DNA of 64,000 nt from contig CAINCZ010000142.1 of assembly GCA_903847195.1 (NCBI GenBank), forward strand, positions 38,739 to 102,738, given 5' to 3'. A program made the position numbers and the translations under genes. The DNA comes from an uncultured Acidobacteriota bacterium (lineage in GTDB: Bacteria; Acidobacteriota; Terriglobia; Terriglobales; CAINCZ01). This document shows, in pieces, positions 38,269 through 46,399 of the stretch (position 1 is the first letter of the stretch; each line of letters begins with the position of its first letter). The notes below the pieces were generated by a model. That model searched no databases, was not told where the DNA came from, and was given only the letters and a program-made list of their open reading frames with translations.

Positions 38269-40575
38269 ATGGCAACGCATCCCGTAGATGACATTCTCTC
38301 CCGTCATCTCCAGGTCACGGGTAACCTGATCACCGTCCTGCATGAAGTGCAGTCGCACTACAACTATCTGCCGCAGGACGCTCTTTACTATCTCTCCCAG
38401 CGCACCGGCATCCCCATCACCCGCCTTTACAGCATCGCCACCTTCTATCACTTCTTCAGTTTGAAGCCGAAGGGCCGCCGCCAGATTCAGGTCTGCACCG
38501 GCACCGCCTGCCACGTCAAGGGCGCGGCGCGAGTGATGGATGAGCTGGAACGCAAGCTCGGCGTCAAGGTCGGCGAGACCACGCCTGACCTGCAGTTCAC
38601 GGTGGACGAGGTGCGCTGCGTCGGCGCCTGCAGCTTCGCCCCGGTCGTAGTGGTCGGCGGCGAGACCTTTGGCGAAGTGGGCGCGCGCAAGATCTCCGAC
38701 ATCATCAAGCGTTACTCGGGCGACGGACCGCAGCCCGCAACTGCGTCCACGCCCGCGTTGGTGCCAACGCCACCCGAGCCCACCCTGATCGCAGCCGCCG
38801 CCCAGCGGTCGATCAACGTAAAGGTTTGCATGGGCCTGGGCGGCGTGGCTGCCGGCGCGGTCGACGTGCTCAAGACCTTTGAAGAGACCATGGACGAGCG
38901 CGGCCTCAAGTTCACGCTCGGCAAGAAGTGCGTGGACCAGGTCGGCTGCATGGGCTTCTGCGCCAAGGACGTGATCGTCGAGGTCACCATCGACGGCCAC
39001 ATGACCCCCTACCAGTTCGTCAAGCCGCCCATGGTGCAGCGCATCGTCGACGAGCACATCATCGGCAGCCAGCCGGTCGAAAAGTGGCTCGCCGGTCCGG
39101 AGTACGCACAGTTCCACTCCCGGCAGAACAAGGTCGTGCTCGGAGCCTGTGGCGTCATCGATCCGGAAGATATTGACGCTTATATCAGCATCGGCGGCTA
39201 CCAGACCGCCACCCGCGCGCTGACCGCGATGACGCCCGAGCAGGTGGTCGAAGAGATGAAGGCCAGTGGCCTGAAGGGTCGCGGCGGCGCCGGATTCCCC
39301 ACCGGCCTGAAGTGGGAAGCCGCCCGCAAGGCCCCAGGAGACAAGAAGTATCTGGTCTGCAACGCCGATGAAGGCGACCCGGGCGCGTTCATGGACCGCG
39401 CCATTATCGAAGGCGATCCGCATGCCGTCATCGAAGGCATGATCATCGCCGCGCACGCCATCGGCGCCGACGAGGGCTACATCTACATCCGCGCCGAATA
39501 TCCCCTTGCCGTACAGCGCCTCAGGCACGCCATCCGGCAGGCCCGCGAGCGCGGCTATCTGGGCCAGGGTATTCTCGGCAGCACGCTTGCCTTCGACCTG
39601 CAGGTCAAGCTCGGCGCCGGCGCCTTTGTCTGCGGTGAAGAGACCGCGTTGATCGCCTCGCTCGAAGACCAGATCGGCGAGCCCAAGCCGAAGCCTCCGT
39701 TCCCGGTTCACAAGGGACTCTGGAATCTGCCGACCTGCATCAACAACGTCGAAACCTGGGCCACCATTCCGAAGATCATCGGCAAGGGCGCGGCCTGGTT
39801 CTCCGCGATCGGCAGCCAGAAGAGCAAGGGCACCAAGATTTTTTCGCTCGTCGGCAAGATCAACCGCACCGGCCTCGTCGAAGTTCCCATGGGAATCCCG
39901 CTGCGCGAGATCATCTACGACATCGGCGGCGGCATCCCGCAGGGCAAGCGCTTCAAGGCCGTGCAGACCGGCGGACCCAGCGGCGGCTGCATCCCGGCAC
40001 AGCACATCGACGTGCCTGTGGACTACGAGAACCTCACGGCGGTCGGCTCCATCATGGGCTCAGGCGGCATGGTCGTCATGGACGAAGACACCTGCATGGT
40101 CGATGTCGCCAAGTACTTCGTCTCCTTCTGCATGGACGAGTCCTGCGGCCAGTGCACCCCCTGCCGCGAAGGCACCCGCGAGATGGTGCGCCTGCTCAAC
40201 GACATCACCACCGGCAAGGGCACACCCGAGCACATAACGGCGCTCGAGGAACTCGGCACCGTCGTCCGCGACATGTCGCTGTGCGGTCTCGGCAAGACGT
40301 CGCCCAACCCGGTGCTCTCGACCATCCGGTATTTCCGCGATGAGTACGAGGCGCACATTCACGAGAAGCGCTGCCCGGCCGGAGTTTGCAAGGAACTGAT
40401 CGAGTTCACCATCGACCAGGGCATCTGCAACGGCTGCACGGTGTGCGCGCGGCAATGCCCGCAGCGGTCGATTACCGGAGACAAGAAGCAGCCGCACGTC
40501 ATCGATCAGGGCTCCTGCATCAAGTGCGGCATCTGCTTCGATAACTGCAAGTTCGGCGCGGTCAAGAAGGCGTAG
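38269..40575 (+). CDS. NuoE-NuoF-ferredoxin fusion, NAD-linked diaphorase subunit of formate dehydrogenase
   Basis: 768 residues. Domain order: NuoE-like thioredoxin-fold [2Fe-2S] domain (1-150; Cys76, Cys81, Cys117, Cys121); Ala/Pro/Thr linker (152-178); second thioredoxin-like [2Fe-2S] domain (182-262; Cys187, Cys221, Cys227, Cys231); NuoF-like NADH/FMN domain (GLKGRGGAGFPTG near 334-346, NADEGDPGAFMDR) with the [4Fe-4S] motif SCGQCTPCREGT; and a C-terminal two-cluster ferredoxin (CNGCTVCARQC, CIKCGICFDNC). It resembles HydB/HndC/FdhB-type NAD(H) subunits, but with the NuoE partner fused on. GAGGTGA lies 6 bases before the ATG. First gene of the module. Confidence 0.9.
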   Translation: MATHPVDDILSRHLQVTGNLITVLHEVQSHYNYLPQDALYYLSQRTGIPITRLYSIATFYHFFSLKPKGRRQIQVCTGTACHVKGAARVMDELERKLGVKVGETTPDLQFTVDEVRCVGACSFAPVVVVGGETFGEVGARKISDIIKRYSGDGPQPATASTPALVPTPPEPTLIAAAAQRSINVKVCMGLGGVAAGAVDVLKTFEETMDERGLKFTLGKKCVDQVGCMGFCAKDVIVEVTIDGHMTPYQFVKPPMVQRIVDEHIIGSQPVEKWLAGPEYAQFHSRQNKVVLGACGVIDPEDIDAYISIGGYQTATRALTAMTPEQVVEEMKASGLKGRGGAGFPTGLKWEAARKAPGDKKYLVCNADEGDPGAFMDRAIIEGDPHAVIEGMIIAAHAIGADEGYIYIRAEYPLAVQRLRHAIRQARERGYLGQGILGSTLAFDLQVKLGAGAFVCGEETALIASLEDQIGEPKPKPPFPVHKGLWNLPTCINNVETWATIPKIIGKGAAWFSAIGSQKSKGTKIFSLVGKINRTGLVEVPMGIPLREIIYDIGGGIPQGKRFKAVQTGGPSGGCIPAQHIDVPVDYENLTAVGSIMGSGGMVVMDEDTCMVDVAKYFVSFCMDESCGQCTPCREGTREMVRLLNDITTGKGTPEHITALEELGTVVRDMSLCGLGKTSPNPVLSTIRYFRDEYEAHIHEKRCPAGVCKELIEFTIDQGICNGCTVCARQCPQRSITGDKKQPHVIDQGSCIKCGICFDNCKFGAVKKA

Positions 40576-40577
40576 CC

Positions 40578-41363
40578 ATGGCAACGATCACTTTGAACGG
40601 CGAACAGCGCGAAGTATCCGACTCGCTGACGGTGCTGGAAGCGGCACGGGCGGCCGGCGTCGATATTCCCTCGCTCTGCCACCATCCCGGCCTCGGCGCC
40701 TACGGCGCCTGCCGCGTGTGCGTGGTCGAGGCCGAGGGTCCGGGCATCCGGAAAGGCCTGCAGGCGTCCTGCACGCTGCCGGTCTCCAACGGTCTAACGG
40801 TCATCACCGATTCGCCGGCGGTCCTCAAGGCGCGCAAGCTCGTCTTTGAGCTGCTCGTGGGTCGCTCGCCCGCGGCCGAGCCGCTGCGCGAGATGGCGCG
40901 GCGCTACGGCGTCGACAGTTCGCGCTTCGGCGAGGGCGCCCCGCACGACGAATGCGTGCGCTGCGGGCTGTGCGTGCGCGCCTGCCGCGAAAAGATAGGC
41001 ACGGCGGCGATTTCCTTCGCCGGACGCGGCCAGAGCCGCGTCGTGACCACCGAGTTCAACGCCATCTCCGACCTGTGCATCGGATGCGGCGCCTGCGCGG
41101 CCATCTGCCCCACGGGCACGGTCTACGTGGACGACAAGCACGGCGAGCGCGCCATCCGGCGCCGCGAGCTGACGGTGGCGCGCTTCAAGCTCGAACCCTG
41201 CATCAGCTGCGGCACGCCGCTGGTGACCGAGAAGTTCCTGATTCGGCGCATGGCGGCGCTGCCGGAAGACGGCCAGCCCGACGTGATCTGCCTCGACTGC
41301 AAGCGCAAGCGCACGGCGACCTCGGCCGAGATGCTCGACGATCTCTCGTCGTTGACGTTCTAG
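40578..41363 (+). CDS. NuoG-N-terminus-like iron-sulfur subunit
   Basis: 261 residues, beginning two bases after the previous stop. N-terminal [2Fe-2S] ferredoxin fold (SLCHHPGLGAYGACRVCVVEAEG ... QASCTLPV), then a double [4Fe-4S] segment (CVRCGLCVRACREKIG and CIGCGACAAICPTGTV) and a short C-terminal region with two more CxxC pairs (CISCG and CLDCKRK). It matches the electron-wiring N-terminus of NuoG/HoxU/FdhA but lacks a molybdopterin domain; that domain is the separate FdhF. It probably carries electrons between FdhF/HydN and the flavin subunit. Confidence 0.88.
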   Translation: MATITLNGEQREVSDSLTVLEAARAAGVDIPSLCHHPGLGAYGACRVCVVEAEGPGIRKGLQASCTLPVSNGLTVITDSPAVLKARKLVFELLVGRSPAAEPLREMARRYGVDSSRFGEGAPHDECVRCGLCVRACREKIGTAAISFAGRGQSRVVTTEFNAISDLCIGCGACAAICPTGTVYVDDKHGERAIRRRELTVARFKLEPCISCGTPLVTEKFLIRRMAALPEDGQPDVICLDCKRKRTATSAEMLDDLSSLTF

Positions 41364-41411
41364 ATCGCTGAAACAATGTGCGGGTTCCTCAGTGAATGAG
41401 CGAGTGAGTAT

Positions 41412-41960
41412 ATGAACAAACTGGTAATCGCCGATCCGGGCAAATGCATTGGCTGCCGCACCTGCGAGATCGCCTGCGTGATGGCGCACTCCCGTCCGGG
41501 CGCGCTGGCCCAGATGTCGGCCGCGCACTTCATGCCGCGCCTCAAGGTGGTCAAGACCACCCGCGTCAGCACCCCGGTGCAGTGCCGCCAGTGCGAGGAC
41601 GCGCCTTGCGCCACGGTCTGCCCCACCAAGGCGCTCGTGCAGGAGGACAACTCCGTGCAGGTCGTGCAGTCGCGCTGCATCGGCTGCAAGAGCTGCATGC
41701 TGGCCTGCCGCTACGGCGCCATCGAGATCGTGCCCTGCGAGCTTTCCTACGTGGAACGCCCGGCCGGCGGCTCCACGCACGTTGAGGCCTACAAGTGCGA
41801 CCTGTGCAACGAGCGCGAGGCTGGTCCTTCGTGCATGCAGGTCTGCCCGACCAAGGCGATTTACCTGATCGACGCCGCCGTGCTGGCCGAGGCCACACGC
41901 AAGAAGCGGGAGCACGCCGCCTTGGCGCAGGCCAGCGAGAGCGCTGCGCTCGGAGCATAG
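41412..41960 (+). CDS. HydN/HycB-type four-cluster ferredoxin
   Basis: 182 residues, close to E. coli HydN (175). Clusters of cysteines for four [4Fe-4S] centres: CIGCRTCEIACVMAHSRPG, CRQCEDAPCATVCPTKAL, CIGCKSCMLACRYGAIEIV and CDLCNEREAGPSCMQVCPTKAI. HydN and HycB are direct electron partners of FdhF-type formate dehydrogenases, and the next gene is that enzyme. The start ATG at 41412 follows GAGTGAG. Confidence 0.9.
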   Translation: MNKLVIADPGKCIGCRTCEIACVMAHSRPGALAQMSAAHFMPRLKVVKTTRVSTPVQCRQCEDAPCATVCPTKALVQEDNSVQVVQSRCIGCKSCMLACRYGAIEIVPCELSYVERPAGGSTHVEAYKCDLCNEREAGPSCMQVCPTKAIYLIDAAVLAEATRKKREHAALAQASESAALGA

Positions 41961-41973
41961 AGATCCGGGTGCG

Positions 41974-42002
41974 CCACATCTGCCGCTTTTAGCAGATGTG
42001 GG
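41974..42002. repeat. REP-like hairpin, family A (copy 5)
   Basis: CCACATCTGC / GCAGATGTGG with a CGCTTTTA-type loop. It follows GGGTGCG after the hydN stop. Confidence 0.75.
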
Positions 42003-42033
42003 TTTGCAACCGTTGGAATGACGACAGTATGTT

Positions 42034-42067
42034 GGCCCACATAGGCCCTCTTTGACATATGTGGGAT
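42034..42067. repeat. Degraded REP-like hairpin, family A-related (copy 6)
   Basis: GGCCCACATA ... TATGTGGG, with diverged interior. It lies just ahead of fdhF and overlaps an alternative upstream ATG (42066), which argues for the internal start at 42117. Confidence 0.5.
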
Positions 42068-42116
42068 GAGCAAGAGAACCGAACAACAAGGATTCGCACC
42101 AAAGAGGATTACCGGA

Positions 42117-44252
42117 ATGGCTGAGAAGGTATTGACGGTTTGTCCGTATTGCGGCGCAGGCTGCACGCTCAACCTGATGGTCGAGGGCGGCAAGATCGTG
42201 GGCGCCGAGCCCGCGCCGGGCCGCACCAACCAGAGTGAGCTTTGCCTGAAGGGATACTACGGCTGGGACTTCCTCAACGACACGCAGCGCCTCACGCCGC
42301 GTATCAAGAACCCGCTGCTGCGCCGCCACCGTCAGGACAAGTTCGAGCAGGTCTCCTGGGACGAGGCCATCGGCTTCGCCTCCGGCAAACTGGCCGAGGT
42401 CAAGGCGAAGTACGGGCCGGACTCCATCATGCTCACCGGCTCGGCCCGCGGTCCGGGCAATGAAGCCAACTACGTCATGCAGAAGTTTGCCCGCGCGGTG
42501 ATCGGTACCAACAATATCGATCACTGTGCGCGTGTTTGACACGCCCCGTCGGTGGCCGGTCTGGTCGCCACTCTGGGCAACGGCGCGATGAGCAACTCCA
42601 TTCCTGAGATTGAAGACACCAAGTGCGTCTTCATCTTCGGCTACAACGCAGCGGACTCTCACCCCATCGTGGCGCGGCGCATCATCAACGCCCGCCAGAA
42701 GGGCGCCAAGGTCGTCGTCGTCGATCCGCGGCTGACCGAGTCGGCCCGCATCGCCGACCTCTGGCTGCCGCTCAAGAACGGCTCCAACATGGCGCTGGTC
42801 AATGCCTTCGTCCATGTGCTGATCTTCGAGAACCTGTACAACCGCGACTACGTGGCCAACTTCACCGAAGGCTTTGAAGAGATGAAGGCCGTGGTGGCCA
42901 AGTACACGCCTGAGTATGCGGAGAAGATCACGGGCGTTCCGGCCGCGACCATCCGCCACGCCATGCGCATCTACGCCGCTGCTCCGAGCGCGTTCATCCT
43001 TTACGGCATGGGCGTCACGCACTACGGGCAGGCGGTCGATGTGGTCAAGGGCTTGTCCTCGCTGGCTCTGCTCACCGGCAATCTTGGGCGCCCCGGCGTG
43101 GGCATCGGCCCGGTGCGCGGCCAGAACAACGTCCAGGGATCCTGCGACCACGGCGCGCTGCCCAACACCTTCCCCGGCTATCAGTCGGTCACCGACCCTG
43201 CGGTGCGTGCGAAGTTCGCCAAGGCCTGGGGCGTGCCGTCGCTGCCCGACAAGGTTGGCTGCACGCTGACCGAGGTTCCGCATCTGGCGGAACAGGGCAA
43301 GATCAAGGCCTACTACATCTTCGGCGAAGACCTGGTGCAGAGCGACCCGGACGCCGCCAGCGTGCGGCACGCGCTCGGCAAGATGGAACTCATCATCGTG
43401 CAGGACATCTTCATGAACAAGACCGCCCTGCACGCCGACGTGATCCTGCCCGCCACCAGCTGGGGCGAGCACGACGGCACGTATTCCACCGCCGACCGTG
43501 GCTTCCAGCGCTTCCGCAAGGCCATCGAGCCGCCGCCCAACGTCAAGCGCGACTGGGAGATCATCTCGCTGATGTCCACCGCGATGGGCTATCCGATGAA
43601 ATACAACAACACCTGCGAGATATGGGAAGAGCTGCGCGTGCTCTCCCCGATGTTCGCCGGCGTCACCTACGAGCGTCTGGAAAAAGAGGGCAGCCTGCAA
43701 TGGCCCTGCCCCACCCTCGATCACCCCGGCACGCCGTATCTTTATAAAGACAACAAGTTCGACACGCCCAACGGCAAGGGCAAGCTGTTTGCCGCCGAGT
43801 GGCGGGCGCCGCTGGAGCATCCCGACGCCGAGTATCCGCTGGTGCTCTCGACCTGCCGCGAAGTTGGACATTATTCGTCGCGCACCATGACCGGCAACTG
43901 CGCCGCCCTGCAGACGCTGGCCGACGAGCCCGGCTACGTGCAGATGCACAGCCAGGACGCCGCCCGCCTCGGCGTGCGCGACCAGGAACTGGTCTGGGTC
44001 GCCTCGCGCCGCGGCCGAGTCATCACCCGCGCCTCCGTCACCGACCGCGTCAACGAGGGTGCCGTGTACATGACCTACCAGTGGTGGGTCGGGGCCTGCA
44101 ACGAACTCACCATCCATCACCTCGACCCGATTTCCAAGACGCCGGAGTACAAATACTGCGCGGTGAAAGTCAGCAAGATCGACGATCAGCCTGCCGCCGA
44201 ACGCCACGTACAGGAAGAGTACGGGCGGATCAAGGCGCAGATGTTCGTATAG
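42117..44252 (+). CDS. fdhF: Formate dehydrogenase H-type catalytic subunit, selenoprotein (UGA read as Sec)
   Basis: Molybdopterin enzyme interconverting formate and CO2. 711 residues counting selenocysteine, against 715 in E. coli FdhF, to which it aligns almost without gaps. The frame contains an in-frame TGA at 42537-42539 (Sec141; E. coli Sec140) in the motif CARV-U-HAPSVAGL. The N-terminal [4Fe-4S] site is VCPYCGAGC, and the catalytic lysine region is LCLKGYYGWDF. GPVRGQNNVQGSCDHGALP, SWGEHDGTYSTADRGFQRF and MTYQWWVGACNEL are conserved pterin-site segments. AGAGGA lies 9 bases before the ATG at 42117; an ATG at 42066 is less likely. It needs selA/B/C/D elsewhere in the genome. Confidence 0.93.
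42537..42569 (+). promoter_or_regulatory. Bacterial SECIS element directing Sec insertion
   Basis: Right after the UGA, GGUGGCC (42551-42557) pairs with GGUCGCC (42563-42569), including two G-U pairs, around the loop GGUCU (42558-42562). The loop sequence and its distance from the UGA (18 bases) are the same as in E. coli fdhF, where G and U of the loop are contacted by SelB. Confidence 0.88.
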
Positions 44253-44275
44253 GTGATGCGCGGGAACAAACTGGT

Positions 44276-44325
44276 GCCCCACCTTCGCGGCCTGCTCCTG
44301 GCCGCTAAGGTGGGGGTTTTGATTT
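44276..44325 (+). terminator. Terminator after fdhF, REP-like family C (copy 2)
   Basis: GCCCCACCTT-CGCGGCC / GGCCGCT-AAGGTGGGGG around TGCTCCT, followed by TTTTGATTT. Same core as the hairpin at 32097. Head is CTGGTGCCCC. Confidence 0.85.
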
Positions 44326-44550
44326 GCGGAGTGCATCCACCCGCCTCCCGGATGGAGGCAACGAAAATAGCCGAGGGTGCGGACGGAGCGCAGCGAAGGC
44401 GCAACCCTGGGAGTTCTGCCGCTGTCCACACCGGCGCCCAGTAGGGGCCCGACGAGCCGCGGCTGCGCTAACCACGCCCTCGCTTTGCTGCTACGATAGA
44501 GCTGCAATCACCTTTCAACGTGCGGCAGGTGCGCGGCCGCAGAGGCGCAG

Positions 44551-45570
44551 ATGAAGGATTTTTACATTGCCGACGCCGGCCAGCGGGCCGATGACGCGCG
44601 GGGGAAATTTCAGTCGAGCTTCCTGGTGATTTCCAAGCAGCTCAGGCCCAAGAAGAGCGGCGGCGACTTTCTGGCGCTGGTGCTGGGCGACCGCACGGGC
44701 ACGCTCGAAGCCAAGATGTGGGACAACATCGCGCAGTTCGAAAAGGGTTTCCAGGCCGATGACGTGGTCAACGTAAAGGGCTACGTGAACCGGTTCAACG
44801 CGCGGCCGCAGATCATCGTCGAGTCCATCGTGCGCGCCGATCCCGACAAGGTTGATTTCGGCGACTTCCTGCCCAAAACCGACAAGAATATTGACGAGCT
44901 CTGGCAACAGCTTCTGGACTATCTTGGGCAGATTCAGAATCCTCACCTGCGCGCCCTGGTCGACGCCTTCACCGGCGACCCGGAGATTGCCACCCGCTAC
45001 CGCCAGGCGCCCGCCGCCAAGAGCATGCACCACGCCTACATCGGCGGATTGCTCGATCATGTCGTTTCGCTCTTCGCGCTTTGTGAAGCGACGAGCAAGC
45101 ACTATGCCCTCGTCGATCGCGACCTGCTCTACACCGGCGCGTTCCTGCACGACATCGGCAAGATTCACGAGCTGAGCTACGCGCGTTCGTTTGCCTACAC
45201 CAACGCCGGACAGTTGCTCGGCCACATGGTGATCGAACTCGGCATGGTCGGCGAGAAGCTGCGCGCGCTCCCGGACTTCCCCCAGGAGCTGCGCATCCTG
45301 CTGGAGCATATACTCATCAGCCATCACGGCGAGTATGCGTTTGGCTCGCCTAAGCTGCCCATGTGCCCCGAGGCGCTGCTGCTGCACTACCTCGACGACC
45401 TCGACTCGAAGATGGAGAGCATGCGGGCACAGTTTGCGCGCGAGGAAGACAACAGCGGGCCGTGGACCAGTTACAATCCTGCGCTGGCGCGTACGCTGCT
45501 GAATCCGCGGAAATACCTCGACCCAACCGGCTCGGCGGCCAAAGAAGCCGAGGCGGCGGCAGCCGAGTAG
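44551..45570 (+). CDS. YhaM-type 3'-5' exoribonuclease (OB fold + HD domain)
   Basis: 339 residues. N-terminal OB-fold nucleic-acid-binding domain (about 15-105: DFLALVLGDRTGTLEAKMWDN). HD phosphohydrolase domain (about 155-300): SMHHAYIGGLLDHVVSLF, then TGAFLHDIGKIHEL, and HILISHHGEYAFGSP with LLHYLDDLDSKMESM. This matches YhaM/CBF1 of Bacillus, a Mn-dependent exonuclease acting on RNA and ssDNA. Length and layout agree (YhaM is about 314). The C-terminal Ala/Glu-rich tail is extra. Confidence 0.87.
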   Translation: MKDFYIADAGQRADDARGKFQSSFLVISKQLRPKKSGGDFLALVLGDRTGTLEAKMWDNIAQFEKGFQADDVVNVKGYVNRFNARPQIIVESIVRADPDKVDFGDFLPKTDKNIDELWQQLLDYLGQIQNPHLRALVDAFTGDPEIATRYRQAPAAKSMHHAYIGGLLDHVVSLFALCEATSKHYALVDRDLLYTGAFLHDIGKIHELSYARSFAYTNAGQLLGHMVIELGMVGEKLRALPDFPQELRILLEHILISHHGEYAFGSPKLPMCPEALLLHYLDDLDSKMESMRAQFAREEDNSGPWTSYNPALARTLLNPRKYLDPTGSAAKEAEAAAAE

Positions 45571-45640
45571 ACAACACCGGCACGGCGTTCTTCATTGACG
45601 CCGACCCGGCTCTGATAGCACTCTGGCTGCGGAAACCAAG

Positions 45641-46339
45641 ATGCGGCTCGACCTGAAGCGGCTGCGCTTTCTCACCTTCGATTGCTACGGCACTCTCATC
45701 GACTGGGAGACAGGCATCCTGTCGGTCTTGCGGCCCATGCTGGCCGCCCGCGGCATCGACACCACCCCTGGGGCGATTCTCCACCTGTACGGCGAATTTG
45801 AAGCCCGCGCCCAGCGGGGGCCCTACCGCCCCTACCGCAAGATTCTGGAGCAGGTGGTCGTCGATTTTGGCACCCGTCTGGACTTTGAACCTACTCCTGC
45901 CGAGCTTCAGTCGCTGGCGGCTTCCCTGCCCAGTTGGCAGCCCTTTCCCGAGACCGTGCCCACCCTGAGGAAGCTCGCCGCACGTTACCAGCTCGTAGTT
46001 ATCTCTAACATAGATAACGACTTATTTGCCTCGGCCGCCCGGACGCTGAAAGTGCCGTTCCGCACCGCGGTCACCGCCGAGCATGTCCGCAGCTATAAGC
46101 CCGCCGAAGCCCATTTTCGCCTGGCGCTCGAGCGTCTGGGGGCGCAACCGGGAGAAGTCCTGCACATCGCCGAGAGCCTTTACCATGACATAGCCCCGGC
46201 GCGTGCCCTCGGCTGGCCCTGCGTCTGGGTCAACCGGCGCAAGGCAAAGGGAGAGTTTGGAGCTACTCTGCCCGCCAAAGTGCGTCCTGATTTTGAGGTT
46301 CCTAATCTAAAGTTACTACTTGAAGCTGTACTAAAGTGA
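45641..46339 (+). CDS. HAD-family hydrolase (haloacid dehalogenase-like)
   Basis: 232 residues. Motif I FDCYGTLIDWE with the nucleophile Asp14; motif II VVISNID; motif III lysine in VRSYKPAEAHF; motif IV ESLYHDIAPARALGW (normally D rather than E at the first acidic position). The cap is of the type seen in 2-haloacid dehalogenases. Many members are phosphatases; the substrate is not predictable. Monocistronic or with the upstream nuclease (70-base gap). Confidence 0.85.
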   Translation: MRLDLKRLRFLTFDCYGTLIDWETGILSVLRPMLAARGIDTTPGAILHLYGEFEARAQRGPYRPYRKILEQVVVDFGTRLDFEPTPAELQSLAASLPSWQPFPETVPTLRKLAARYQLVVISNIDNDLFASAARTLKVPFRTAVTAEHVRSYKPAEAHFRLALERLGAQPGEVLHIAESLYHDIAPARALGWPCVWVNRRKAKGEFGATLPAKVRPDFEVPNLKLLLEAVLK

Positions 46340-46399
46340 ACTTCGGAAAACGGAAATAATTGCGGCACCTCGCCGTTCCCGAGGATAATCTACGCAACA

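Noticed and set aside
42540..44252. Reading the TGA at 42537 as a pseudogene stop in fdhF
   Set aside because: The stop falls exactly at the FdhF selenocysteine codon and is followed by a SECIS-like hairpin; both flanks are intact and highly conserved.
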